Assembly: GCA_031213475.1 (NCBI GenBank)
Contig: JARUPZ010000018.1
Coordinates: 8,258,406 to 8,322,405 of the forward strand
Reading direction: 5' to 3'
Length of the DNA stretch: 64,000 bases
Source: Nereocystis luetkeana
Taxonomy: Eukaryota > Sar > Phaeophyceae > Laminariales > Laminariaceae
Below the pieces are notes generated by a model. The model had not been told where the DNA came from and did no database searches. It was given only the letters and a program-made list of their open reading frames with translations. This document shows, one piece after another, positions 10,847-25,584 of the stretch. Position numbers and translations under genes: made by a program. How positions within the stretch are numbered: position 1 is the stretch's first letter; every line of letters starts with the position of its first letter.

Positions 10847-13800
10847 GTGGGCTCGGGTTTGTTTTTTTTGTGTGCCCACGCGCGCGTGCGTTGGCAGGAA
10901 GTACACAGGTATCGACTCGTCTTTCACCATTACGGCCGTTGCTCACATGTGTCACATTTTTCACTCATTTTCCTCATGTATATATCGATGCGATGGGACG
11001 AGCGGTTTTTGTTTTTTGTGTCGTTTTTTGCCGACGACGCGGGGATTGCGGCACGATGACCGGACCATTTTTTGGCGCGTGATCATCCCGAATTCTGCGT
11101 CCTGTTTATGTGTGCTTCGCGATGCGTATTGCGTAACGCCATCATCGCATGGTGCTGCTGTATATTAGAGTAGCATAGCAGTAGTGCACCCCATCTAACT
11201 TCGTTGCATGGTCGTGTATGTATGTAGCCGGCAATGGCGGCAGCATAGGTGGCACGGAGGGGTACGGCACGTTGCAACGCCTCTCGCTTCGTAGCGTCGT
11301 TAGGGACAACCGCCCCTGTATTCTGGGCTGTGCTTGTTCTCTCGTTCCCTCCCTCTGGTTGCCTTGTCCCGTTCGTGTTTTCACATGCGGTTGGAGGAAA
11401 ATTCAAGTTTAGTCGAGGGAGTGACAAGCCCGCATGGTTATACGTGGGTACCTGATGTATGACCTGCTTGTATCGCACAAGCAACCTGATACGTACGTAC
11501 AGCAGTGGTATTCATATTAATAGTACCAGGTATAGTATACGTATTCTGTCTTAGTATTTGTCTTCCCTGGTACCCATGGTACCTGGTATTGCCTATTTAT
11601 ACGTACCAGGTACCTTGTATTTTGCGTTGTGTGGGTCAAAGATGTCGGGAGACAGCACCCTCACCCCTTTGACAGACAGCAACTTTGCCTTGACTTGCCT
11701 CGAGTGGTGACACCCACCTTTCCTACCTGGTACCTGGTAGGTTTTAGTGTGAAACACTCGGCCCCATACCCTTGGCAGCGCACGCTTCGCGTTGCTTGAC
11801 ATGTCTCCTGACATCTTTGTCCCTGGTGTTGAGGAATGTCGGCTCGGAAATGCTTTCCAGCGGGTGGGTGTATTATCTTTCGTTTAAGATATTCCTACCT
11901 AACTACACACATCACTACAGCGAGAAGTTTTCCTGAGTCATTTATCCTACCTGTCGAGAAACTAAATATCTGTGGTCACGGACTTCTTGTGTGAGGCTGT
12001 TTCCTACTGGTTTGCGGTTCGATTTCGAGCTTCAGATTTGTATTTTTCGATCTCAAAAACGAATGACCCTGCTTATGCAGTCGAAATATGCAAAATCCGA
12101 CCGGAAATTTTTCGATTTGAGAATCCGATGACCCAAGTCGTTGGATTTTGGGCCAAAATCCGATGACCTGGGTCATCAGATTTTCAAATCGAAAAATGGC
12201 ATGCTCTTTAAATTCAAGATGTTATCCATGACAGCAAACAGCGGCAGGACGATCGATGAGTTGGAAGGTGACACAGCTGTATAGCGACGTTGCTTCGCGT
12301 CCGACGCTCGGGCGGCGGGCGGCGCGACCCTCCGTGGCCAGACGTCAGTCGCCTGGCGCGGGCTCGGGCCTAGAGGACGAAGAGAAGCGCACTCGGCACG
12401 CACCTCTCCGTGGATACGTACGAGTACCTGTAGGTAGAATACACTGCTGTACAGCAACAGCAGTCAGTCACAACATGGAACCCAAAACACCAAGACAGGT
12501 GGCTCTAGCGCACTAGCCACATCTCTTCGCCGCCAGACCAGAGGTGGTCAGCCTTGGCTCGGACGCTTGGGTCCTACGCGCACTGCAGCGCACCCAGCGC
12601 GTCTCTTCGCGGCGCCAAACCACAAAAACAGCAGTTGGTCTCGGCGTTTGCCCAGATCTCTACACACACAATAAATCTGATTTTTCCGCATAGGAAGGCT
12701 GTTTCGATTTGCCAACTTCACATTTGAAAATGCGATCGGGCCAAAATCTCAAGCTCAAAAATCGAACCGCATAGGAAACGGCCTGAGAGAAATACGAAAC
12801 AAACCGAAAATAATCGCAAATAATGGGTCATGGGCTGTGATTTTTCGAAGATTTTTTTTATTAAATCGCGAGAAGAATGTTTTTCGTTCGATTTGATTTT
12901 TATCTGATTGGTCGAAAACTGAGCCACCAACGTTTTGGATTGAATTTGATTTTTGAAAAAAAAAGAAGAGAACGAGTTCAACAAGAGGTATTGGGGACTT
13001 ATTTTGCTCTTCTTGTGATTCAATTTGAGGCGTTTGTTCAACTCGACGTGGCATGTTCCTGAAACCGAAGCAAGCCACGCAAACTTGGGCCGTGTCGTTG
13101 ACTGCTTCAGAGCCCCCGAGAGGCAAGGCCACCGGAGCAGCCGCAGCCCGAGGTCCGACGGCCCCTGGCAGAGTAGAACACCCGCGGCACCTGAAGAAAA
13201 ATCGAGGCCGTTGCGAACCCAATTTTGCATCCCTCTTTGCCTCTCAAACCACACGAGCACCGACCAAGTTACGACTTCGCTCAGGAGTTCGATCGCTGTA
13301 TCCCCATCGCTGCTGGCGGCGTGGGCTTTGGGGCTGCGCCAGCCACCCAAGACATCCCAAGAGCGATAGCCTCTTCGGCGGTGCCGGCAGAAATAATCGG
13401 TCGCTGGCGGCGGTGCCCCGGGGGGAGCGAGGGCGGTCGCTCGATAAGACCCATACGTGGTCATACTCTTCACGAAACTCTATTCAACTATAATCGATTA
13501 TATATTTTTGTTCAATTGCAATCAAAAAGTTTGCTCGTTAAGAGGGCCGGTCTTAACGAGGGCAAAAAAAACGAAAGAAAAAACGGAATCAAACGAACAG
13601 AGTTTTGTTTTTCGCAAAAAACAGCAGGTTGAGTCCTAACCAGAACCAAGAAACGAAAAAAAAACGAAACAAAAAGAAGCCGAGTCGATTTTTTACGCGT
13701 TGCATTTTTTCGGAATGACTCAACCGCCACAGCACGTGCTTCCCGGCGATAGCGCTCGACAGCGACGGTGGATAGGCACAACTCGCACACGTGACGCACC

Positions 13801-16800
13801 CTCCACAGCAGGCGGTTCTCGTGGTACAACCCGCTCCCTCCGGAGTGCTGTGTGTGTGTGTTCTTCACCGTTCTTTCTACCCGTCGACATCCAGCACAAC
13901 CAGTGTCAGTGCCGATTCTTCAATCCTATTAATAGAAGAGATACAAGTTCTGTGGTCACAAAGCTACGCCACAGAGATACTACGTTGCCACCTCTCAGGT
14001 ATGCAGTAAGCACAGCAGTGGGCAAAGCAATGCCATGCCATCATACTAGATACGACAGGCTTGACATACATATTCTAAGAAATAGAGACACGAAAGGAAA
14101 CGATCGAAGAGAAAACAAAAACAAAGACAAGTCGAAAGAGAAGAAAAAAAAAAAAATGGAAAAAAAAAAAATGAAAGAAAACTAGAAGAAACAATCTGTC
14201 GCCCCCCCCCCCCCGCAGGCGAGGTGGCCAACACTTGAAAAAGAACGAGCTGGAAAGCAAAATAAAAACATAACAAAAACACCACTGCTTGTAAACAGAG
14301 TAAGACAAAGAACCAAGGAAAAAATAACAAAGGGGAAATAACAGGCAGACCAAAGCCCAAAGCACCCTCCAAGTGGCGGCAGCAGTTTGTGGTACCACGA
14401 GTAGTATAGCCAGGTTCTCCCTGCTAATCCGCCTGGTACCTTGCTACCCAGACTGCCGTCTCCGCCCTGCGTTCGTCAACTATGCCCAGCCCCTTGGCGT
14501 CAGACACTACGAAACGAGCAGAGCAGGCTCGTCATCCAACCACGCCACACGACTCCTTCAATACCTGGTACGGCTTATCAATAAAAAAGGATGAGAAATA
14601 AATAAAAAGAAAATCACGGAGAATCAGCGCAAGAAAAAAAAACGAAACAAAAGGAGAAGACAAGGGAAGACCACGTTCGAACCAGCTGCACCAGTTGGTG
14701 GCACTAGTAGTATGGTCATGTTCTACTTCCTAGTCGGCCTGGTGCCTTGCTACCCTGTCTGCCATCTCCTTCCTACTTTCGTCTACCGCAGTTTCCCTTC
14801 TACTCCTGTTCCCCCCCCTCTCCGCATTCCCTTGGTCGGGTTTTCTGCCACTTCTCCTTTTGCCCCCCCCCCCCCCCCATTCCCTTGGACACCATCCACG
14901 GCGGATGCGCGGCGCTGCCTACTCATCTCAGCATCAGCCTCGTGCCACCTCACCATGAACCGTTCGGCTGCTTCAAGGATCCCCCGGTACCGCTTCCCCG
15001 CTTTTTTTGCTGCAGTGAGCCACAACGCGGTCTCAACTCCAAACACCAAGGGGGCAACTTCGGTTGACCCTTCGGTGGCTCGGAACTCCCTAAGGTCTTC
15101 GACTATGCGTCTATGCCAAGTCTTACACTGTCCGCCTGGTCTCGGGTTCTCCCCACCAGCTATCGTCCCGAACATTACCCGACTGGGTAATCGCTCCTTG
15201 CTTTGCCGTGCCACGCCCCCTGCAAAGAAGAGCCGCCGTTTACGAATGGCCGTTTCGATGCTTTCGCAACGTGTCATCTTGAGGGCCTTCGCGTACGAGA
15301 GGGTGGCATGGTCAGTACGAAGTCGGCGCTGGAAGCCAATGACTTGCAGCAGGACTTGGTGGTGAGCCGTTCGAAGCTTGGCAAGGTGTTCCGCTCTGAG
15401 GATCCACGTCACACACCCATACAGCAGGGTCTCAACTTGTGTATCGGTCATCGCTGTTCGATGGCAGACGTTTGAATGTTGAGTGGGACTCACGTCGAAA
15501 TCTATACCGCCACAGCCACTTCCTGATCCCCCGGTTTCTTACGAGGGCACCCCATGGTGATTCCCTGCCCATACGTGCTCGCGCCGTCAGCAGACGAGCC
15601 GCGTGGCAGCTACATGCACAACCTCGGCCATCGTGCGCTTGCCAACCGGTCGTAGAAACCTTATCGGAACTTCATCCCAAGGCTTCGACCTCCTATGTTT
15701 CTTTTCGACCCTGGGTATCCAATATTTCGGGTATTTGGCACACATTTCGTTTTTTTCAAGTCCTATGGGACTTAACAAAAACGAAATGTGAAACGGAGTT
15801 ATCGGGATCTCTACTTCTATTTTTTTTAATTTGACCAACAAAACTCACGTGCTCTTTAGTTCTGCTCTTCGTTTTTTATTTCGTTTTTTTTTCGTTTACC
15901 CCCGTTCGCGTTAGGACCGACTCTAGTAGAGGCCCTAAGCAAAAGCAAGAGTAATGCCGACGCACCGGGTACGAGAACACAACGCACGCCAGATACTCGT
16001 AGATAATAAATACTGCAGCAGCAGTCGATGTATCACTGCTGCTGTTGTACTTCGTACCAGTACAGCAGTAGATATATTTCGCTGGTGTTGTACTAGTACG
16101 TCGTACCAGTACATGTATATTGGATCTTCTGTTTTTTTTTTTTTTTCGCTCATCCCACTTGTTATCTTCGCACGTCTTCTTCTCTCTCTCCTTCCAACTC
16201 GTAACTCAGATCCGGGGTCACATAGCAGGCTCTCCTACCCCCTTCCCGCTACGGTACGTGCCTTCATTTTTATCGCGAGAAGATTTCAGCCTTTCCTTCC
16301 CTCGTCGACTCGCATCGAATTGTGCCTACCCACGCTGCAAGGCGCTCTCAACTACTGCTATACGGCAGCAGTGCTGTACGAGTATCCAGGAGTGGTGGCC
16401 CACTTTGTTTTCAGTATATACCTCCTCGGCGACTTACACTTTCTACATATACCAGGCCGTACCTGGTTAGTGCCTAGAGTACTTGGCTGACGCTGTATAC
16501 GTAATACCTACGAATTCAGTACCACTCTGTCCGGAAATGTAAGGAACCGTTTATTTTCATATTTATAACTGAACCATCCCTATATTTCCGGACGGAGTAT
16601 TAGTTCGTGGTGAGTCCCAGTATGATGCAGGTGTGTACGTGTGTGTGTGTGTTCTTCACATTAAACCGTTCTTTCTACCCGTCGACATCCAGCACAACCA
16701 GTGTCCGTGCCGATTCTTCAATCCTAGAAGAGATACAAGTTCTGTGGTCACAAAGCTACGCCACGGTAGACGAAAGTAGGAAGGAGATGGCAGACAGGGT

Positions 16801-16893
16801 AGCAAGGCACCAAGTCGACTAGGAAGTAGAATATGACCATACTACTAGTGCTACCAACTGGTGCAGCTGGCTCGAACGTGGTCTTCCCTTGTC

Positions 16894-16930
<37 letters not shown>

Positions 16931-19900
16931 CTCTCTTGCGCTGACTCTCCGTGATTTTCATTTCATTTTTTCTCTTCCTCTTCCTTTTCTGATTGATAAG
17001 CCGTACTCAAGGAGCCGTGTGGCGTGGTTGGAAGACGAACCTGCTCTGCTCGGCTCGTATTGTCTGACGCCAAGGGGCTGGGCATAGTTGACGAACGCAG
17101 GGCGGAGACGGCAGTCTGGGTAGCAAGGTACCAGGCGGATTAGCAGGGAGAACCTGGCTATACTACTCGTACCACAAGCTGCTGCCGCCACCTAGAAGGT
17201 GCTTTGGGCTTTGGTCTGCCTGTTATTTCCCCTTTGTTATTTTTCCTTGTTACTTTCTCCTTGGTTCTTTGTCTTACTCTGTTCACAAGCAGTGGTGTCT
17301 TTTGTTATTTCTTCTTTTTTCCAGCTCGTTCTTTTTCAAGTGTAGGCCACCTCGCCTGCGGGGGGGGGGGCACGACAGATTGTTTCTCTTAGATTTTGCT
17401 TTCATTTTTCTTCTTTTTCTTTTTCGACTTGTCTACCTTGTTTTGTTTTCTCTTTGATTGTTTCTTTTCGTTTCACTATTTCATAGATTGCGTATGTCGT
17501 GCCTGTCGTATCTAGTATGATGACATGGCTTTGCATTGCCCACTGCAGTTCACACTGCACACGTGGCAACGTAGTATCTCTGTGGCGTAGCTTTGTGACC
17601 ACAGAACTTGTATCTCTTCTAGGATGGAAGAATCGGCACGGACACTGGTTGTGCTGGATGTCGACGGGTAGAAAGAACGGTTTAATGTGAAGAACACACA
17701 CACACACACACAGAGATACTACGTTGCCACGTGTCATGTGTCGAATCAAAAGCGTCGAGTCAAACGCTTCTCAGTTGTACGTATCATGCGTACTTGATAC
17801 GTACGTGCCCGTACAGGACCAGTGAGCAGTGAGTAAGTATCCATTTACTGCCGTACCTTGTACCTTTTTACCTACGAGCACCGGTACGGGTACGATTCAC
17901 CTCTCGTACCTGTATACCAGGTATACGACGTACTCAGTATCATGTGTATGAGACCATGTGCCACGTTAGTCTACAGCAGTAGGTGTCCAATTTTTGGAAC
18001 CAAGCGCGGCTTGCTAGAGAGGTCAAAGTATTAGAACATCAAAGTAGATGAAAACGTCCATGCCCAGCCCCGGGAAGCAGCACAACAGCAGCACGTAGTA
18101 GTCTGCTTGGAGAAAAGCCTTGGAAAATGTACTATTTACGGGGGACCATAGTAAATAGAATCAATTACCAGGTACCTGGTACCTGGTATTGTTTATAAAA
18201 ATAGGTTCGAAATATATACCTGGTAGGTTTTTGTTTTCACCGTAGGTCCTATTTACTTTAAATAGGCCCTCCGTAATACTATTAATACGTGCCGGTATAT
18301 ACGAGTACGTAGGAGCACTATTAATACTATCTACTCGTACGTACTCGTATCTGGCCGTAGGTGGGAAAAGGAGGAGTACAAAAGCGGACCATCCCACGCT
18401 CCCAGCGTGAATATACTACGAGCACCAGTGCCATTGTCAGAAATAATATTCACTTGCGGTATGCCGTTTGCACCGTTGTTGATCCCCTCCCAGACGGGCA
18501 TCTATTCACCCTTTTAGGACCGCAGTCCCGTTTTGGGGACAAACTACTTGGAATTTGAGTGGTTTGTCCCCAAAACGGGACTGCGGTTCTAAAGGGGTCG
18601 TTTGCACGATGCTCGCAGGAGGGTCACAATTCGGGACGGGAGTCCCCAGCAACGGCCGGAGGCTTCGTTCTATCAACCCAAACACTTCCACAATACCTGG
18701 TACCTCGTATGGCAAGAAAGAGTGCATCGGTACATCGTAACCCTATGCCATCTGCAAGTAAGTGTTCTCAAGTTCTCACGCAACAGGTACCGTGCATTGC
18801 TGGGTTCAAAAGTGCCACGTGGTTGTTGTGTCATCATTAATTGTGTAATTTGCTTTCGGAACCTTCGTGTTAACCCTCTTAGGACTGCAGTCCCGTTTTG
18901 GGGACAAACTACTTGGAATTTGACTGGTTTATCCCCGAAACGAGACTGCGGTTCTAAAAGGGTTGACGTTTTCGTTCAATTTCGAGTGAAAAGGTTCAAT
19001 TGCTTCGTTTAACGAGACGACGAGAGCGAGACCAACTTACCCCCACATCAATGATTATAAATTTACGGTATGCCGCTTGTTCAAGAAAATTGTACCAGGT
19101 ATATCGGAAAAACTACTTCAGTTCGTACATGAAATTACGGGATAATATGATACTCCTTCTGATATAAGATATTTCAATATTACGTTGAGTACGATTCGAA
19201 TATAGTCAGATAGAGACGTGATACGATATCGCAACGCTTGCGTGTGTTGTTCGCATCAGACCGTCGTTCTTTGTACCCGTCGACATCCAGCACAACCTGT
19301 GTCCATGCCGGTTCTTCAATCCTATAAATCTTACCTGTATTCGTACGAGTATCATACTATCTCTGTGGTCACTAAACTACGCCACGAAAGATACACATCG
19401 TTTTACGATGCAGTTCCAGTTTTGCAGTTCAGAGTTCAGAGTAGACAATGCCATGGCATGGTCATGTCATCGTACTGGATACGACATGTAGATACTATTA
19501 ATATGAAAGAGAGACAACGAAAGAAAAAAACGACGTATAATGCGTACATACCAGGCACGAATTGTCCGGGTACCAGTATTAATTTTCAATAGTCTACTGG
19601 CTCCTCCTGCAGTCATCTTTATGTCCCGCCTTTCACATGCTTTAGATTGTGCTTGAAACGCTGTGTAGCACTCCCCCCTTCTGCCCCCTTGTCCGTGGTA
19701 TGCGTCACCTCTACGAGTAGGCACCTGGTACATATTATACGTGCGTAGGTGATGAAACTCTCGGAATGCTCGAGGACCGCAGTCAGTAGCTCGGTATATA
19801 GTCGGTGTGCAGCACCGGCAGCACCAGTCCAAAAGTTTTGGATCCTGTGATGGCGGAGCAGCAGCAGCAGCAGCGAGCAGCTGATGGCAGCTGATGCATG

Positions 19901-20904
19901 CAGTGTTTGCTGTGTTCGCGAATGCGAAAAGTTCCAAGCAGTCAGTCTATGTACCCTGCGTGGGGCCTTGTAAAACCCGTGGTACGCGCGATCGGAGTAC
20001 CTCATACCTCACACAGCTTGCAAAGATGAGTTTCGACGACATCCTCGATCTCACAGCTGCTGTTGTTTTTCGATCGGACAGCTGCTACATATCCAGGGTA
20101 TGTATAGTCTGCGTGTGTTCTTCACATTAAACCGTTCTTTCTACCCGTCGACATCCAGCACAAGCAGTGTCCGTGCCGATTCTTCGATCCTAGAATGAAG
20201 GCACGTACCGTAGCGGGAAGGGGGTAAAAGAGCCTGCTATGTGACCCCGGATCTGAGTTACGAGTTGGAAGGAGAGAGAGAAGAAGATGTGCGAAGATAA
20301 TGAATGGGATGAGAAAACCAGGGTAGTACAGAAAGTGCGCGTGCATGCACACACCAAGCTATGAGTAGCTACTTCTGAGACCTGGTACCAGGAATTCATC
20401 AACTGATGAATCGCCCCCGTGATCGCTTGGTGCTATTTTGGCATATGGTGCCGTTGTGTGGATGTTGGATTTAGGCCCCTTGTTCGCTCGTGGTGGGCGT
20501 CAAGGGGGGGAAAGGGGAAAGGGCACACGTCCGTCCTCGCTGTGTCTCCACCTATTTGCACTGCTCGCTGTGTGCGTTTCCACCCTCTAAGACGCCTTGA
20601 CCGGCGCCTGGTGCTTTCGAAGATGAATCTAAGACGTGCCAAGACGCGATAGTAGCGAGTAAGACGTCGTGCCTCTCTCTGATCGACGGATGAAACACCT
20701 TTTAGAGCCGCAGTCCCGTTTGGGGGACAAACCACTCAGGTGTCAAGTAGTTTGTCCCCGAAGCGGGACTGCGGTCCTGAAGGGGTTGAGCCGTATTTTA
20801 AAACACAGACAGGTCGGAGAGACAGATCACGATCTGCTTGCTGCTGTGGATCATCTAGATCCCAGCCTCCCGTTTTTATGGGAAGAGGTTGTGCAGGGTC
20901 TGTG

Positions 20905-20935
<31 letters not shown>

Positions 20936-23900
20936 CGCTCATCCCATTCATTATCTTCGCACATCTTCTTCTCTCTCTCCTTCCAACTCGTAACTCAGAT
21001 CCGGGGTCACATAGCAGGCTCTTCTCCCCCCTTCCCGCTACGGTACGTGCCTTCATCTTTATCGCGAGAAGATTTCAGCCTTTTCTTCCCTCGTCGACTC
21101 GCATCGAATTGTGCCTACCCACGCTGCAAGGCGCTCTCAACAATTGAATCCCTTTTTTTATTTTTGCAAATAAAGTCAAAGTCCGACCCTCCTGGGGCTC
21201 GAACCCAGGACTCAAACAAGTAGAATTCGAGGTTAACCACTTGAACCACCGGGGCGACCGGCTTATAGTACGGATCCGCTTCCAGGAAACATGTGCCGCC
21301 AATAAATAGATCATGCTATATTGTAAAATTTCCGCGAATCATCTCGTCCGCGCACCTCGTCCGCGCACCTATTACGGGGGACCATAGTTAATAGGACCTA
21401 TGGTATACATAAACATCTATATATTTAACCATTTTTACTACCAACATTTGGTCCTATTAACTATGGTCCCCCGTAATACTAATAATAAGACACCTTCATT
21501 GCGACCGAGCCGTGACGTTTTTCAACCCTACTGGCAACATGAAGATGAGCTGTGCACGTAGATAATACCTGGTACAGATCAGGTACTATCTACACTGAAC
21601 AATATAGATAGATCATGAAAGTGGAAGTGGAAGTGGACGAGCTGTCCGACAGCAGTGTAGAAAAGTGTCCAAGTAAGCGACGATTCGAGAGCAGCACCCG
21701 CCATTCCGTGACAAGAAGCAGGCCTGCCCGGGATGCGGAGAGGTATAGAGGGTGTACCCGGAGTTGGGGGGAATAGAGCGCGTTTGGTTCTCGCGCTGTG
21801 GTGCGAATCGTTTTCCCACAGCTCTCGGTTTTTCCAGGCCGGGAAGGTTGCCGATACCGAATCAAGGGAGGCGTTTTTCGGAAAGATCTGGTCGAGAGAA
21901 AAAAAGCCTTCCTAAAAAAAAGATCATGTTCGACACTCTATTACGGGGGACCATAGTTAGTACCAGGTAGCTTTGTTGAATACATACCAGGTACCAGGTA
22001 GGTTTTTATGTATACCATAGGACCAAATATTTTTAGTAAAAATGGTTAAAAATATATCCTGGTAGGTTTTTATGTATACCATAGGTCCTACGTATTAACT
22101 ATGGTCCCCCGTACCAACAATATTTGGTCTCATTAACTATGGTCCCCCGTAGTAATGGCACCGTTTCTTGCCGTTGTCGAAAAAAAAAACAACGAGCGCT
22201 GACGAAAATCGATCGCCCATGTGCGAAACTCGACGCTCTATACACCTCTGTCCCTTTAAATATTTACCGTTTGTGTTGACTGTAAGTATGTAAATGGTAC
22301 CTATATTCCAGGACAGAGTGGTATTTGGTATGGATACTCCACAAAGGCAACTGCGGCAAGCACTATTAACCCCTTTAGAACCGCAGTTCCGTTTTTGGGG
22401 ACAAAACAGTCAAATTTCAAGTAGTTTGTCCCCAAAACGGGACTGCGGTTGTAAAGGGGTTAATACGTACCGCAGCAGTATGATTCGTGCGTACAGCAGT
22501 AGACCCTGCCTGGTAGACCCTGGGCCTGGCGTCGTGGGTAGTTCCGTTGAAGCCGGCGACGTATACAAAGTACAGCATTACGCGACAGTCGTTATGAATC
22601 TCCTATTTTGGCTATTACGGGGGACCATAGTTAACAGGACCTATGGTACACATAAAAACCTATATGTTTAACCATTTTAACTAACAATATTTGGTCCTGT
22701 TAACTATGGCCCCCCGTAATAATAAGGCTCGCGGCTTACCATTGCTGTGGTTTCTATTTTGATGCATGGGCTGTCCTGTAAGAGTGGCGTGTACAAGGTA
22801 TTAATATTACGGGGGGCCATAGTTAATAGGACCTATGGTGTACATAAAAACCTAAATATTTAAGCATTTTTACTAACAATATTTGGTCCTGTTAACTATG
22901 GTCCCCTGTAAATAGCTGTAAATTCTTGAACTAAAACTCGGCCTGTAGTTATTTACTCTCATTTTCTTCAAACACGTGTCACGTACCACTGCCTCATGCT
23001 CGTACCACCCCGGCATTCCGCTCCGAGGATGGAGTGGTCGGAAGGTGCGTGCCGTGATGTGTTGGTGTATCGGTTGCATCCATTCCTCTCACTGGCGAAC
23101 GGACCCCCGGCAAAACCTGCCATTTTTCTGTTGGGGGCACGCGACCACCTGCGCCACCTTACCAGTGACCTACCTACCAGGTATTAGATTTTTTGCATAT
23201 TTTTGGCGATGAGTTAATGTGACAAACATCAATGACCTACTGCTACTGCTGCTTCATACATGTACTTCAATCAACAAAACGACCTCTACGACTACCGCTG
23301 TACTATCTATTACGGAGCGAGCAGGTATGCATGCGTCCCCGACCCTCCCGGGGCTTGGCCGGGGGCGCTCTCGGCTCCGGCTCTCCCTGTTTTCTTGACC
23401 TTCACCATCACGGAGTACTCGTATTCAGTATTCAGTATCCCCGGCGGCTGGCCAGCCAGCCGTGGAAAGCCGGAAGCCGCTGGGGCATGTGGACCTGTTG
23501 ACACGCGGTTCGACTGGATGCTGTATGCTGCATGCTGCATGTCGATTTAATTTTAATGGGCTCGAATGGCACTAAGGTCGTCGCCGACGAGCGAGTCTTG
23601 CCTCTCGTGAAATATTAATGTTCCTTTGTGCTCCCCCTCCCCCGCCGCTAATACTGGACCCATTCGGGGGGGCTCACGACATTCCCCTCTCTTCATGCTT
23701 GATCCTATATGTCACGTTGGGAGAGGTGGGTGGGGGGGGGGGTGTACTCGTGTTAGGCGTGACCGTGCGTTGTCGTCTGACCATCGACCCTCGCACCCCT
23801 ACGATGCCGAGACGGAGCACGTCGGTTTTCACAGACCAGGCAGAGATTTGATTGCACCACGCGCGAGATCACCGTGAGGTTTTGGGCGACTCGCATGAAG

Positions 23901-24395
23901 GGTGAGCTGCCTCCTACTAAGGGCCGGAGGGGGGGGGATGGGGGGTGTACTCGATATCATGCATGGCTGAGTCGTATGACCATAGACCCTCGCATGCCCA
24001 CAATGAAGAGGGCCCATGTGGCACATGGCGGTGGGCATCGAAGGATGGTCTCGGCGGCAAGATGGCAAGAGAACCCCGTGAGAGAAATGCGAGCAAGCAC
24101 TGCTGTTGTCTGCGGAGTTCCAAGTGTCGACAGCCAGAGTCGGCGAGCGGGAGGGCGGGAAAGAAACGGGAACGCTCGCTGTAGTGCCCCGCGTTCTGGC
24201 GCTCCCTGCGCTCGTCCATCGTAAATCTGTGTTTCCTTTGATGTTGCACGACGCAGCTAAAGACTACTAATACTACTACTACTACTACTATTACGGGGGA
24301 CCATAGTTAATAGGACCTATGTCATACGTAAAAACCTATATATTTAACCATTTTTACTAACAATATTTGGTCCTATTAACTATGGTCCCCCGTAA

Positions 24396-24442
<47 letters not shown>

Positions 24443-25543
24443 TTTAATACTACTACCACTATTACTCCTGTATACTGCTGTAGTGCCCTCTGGCGTATAC
24501 CAGGTAACTATGTCCCCGTTACCACGCAAGACAGGATGCACTGGCATCATACTGGATCTACGGCAGCGAGCGCTGTTTCAGTCTGCTGTCCGCTGGTTTT
24601 CATCCCGCGTACGTATAATTCAACGCCGCAAATACCGCCGTGTACGTAACAGCAGTTCTGATAACAAACCTCGTCCCGATAAATATCGCAGCTCTTTTTT
24701 AATATTATTATTATTAATAGGGCCATGGGGGCAGTGAACACGCCGAGCAATGCGTGTCCTACGTCGATGAAAATATTTCTCGAGCAGATCCTGTCCAAGG
24801 CCACAACATGGCCTTCTTATTTTGGATAAAAATCTACCCGGAAACATCAACTCAAAGGTTGTGTTATCCTGAATTTTACCTATTCGATACATTCCAAACT
24901 TCGACGCTAGACGACGAGGGAAGAAGATGCTGATTTTCTTCCCGCGGTAAAATGCAAGGCTCGTGTACCGTAGCGGGGAGGGCGGAGGGAGCGCCCCCTG
25001 TGTATGACCCCGGATTGTGGATTACGACTACTACTACTACTATTACGGGGGACCATAGTTAATAGTACCTATGGTATACTTAAAAACCTATATATTTAAC
25101 CATTTTTACTAGCAGTATTTGGTCCTATTAACTATGGTCCCCCGCAATAGTAAATAGGACCAAATGCTGTTCGTAAAAATAGGGAAGTAGAAAGGTTTTT
25201 GTGGGTACCATTAATAGAGGTTCTCTTCAATATGACCCCCCGTGATGAAAGGGAGAGAGAGAAAAAAAAGGACGAAACATCATGAATGGGAACAAGAAAA
25301 AAGAAGGAAAAAAAAAGCACGTATGATGACACACCCCCCCCGAGGATAACACGCTATTAATAGGTAGCACAACGCCCAGGGTCATCACACGGGTGGTGAT
25401 ATAGCACTCCTCCATGGAAGCTACGTCGCAAGTGGTGGTGGCTTTCAGAAATGTCTCGTGAGACCCTCCGCTCGGCTTTTATGTTCCGTTCTCCCCGTTA
25501 GCTTCGGAAAAAATGTTCCGGGTGTTGAATGAAATCTCGTTGT

Positions 25544-25584
<41 letters not shown>

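Noticed and set aside
16638-17715. A single twin-primed LINE insertion with inverted 5' part
   Set aside because: Both the minus and plus parts contain the LINE 3' end and tail, which twin priming does not produce.
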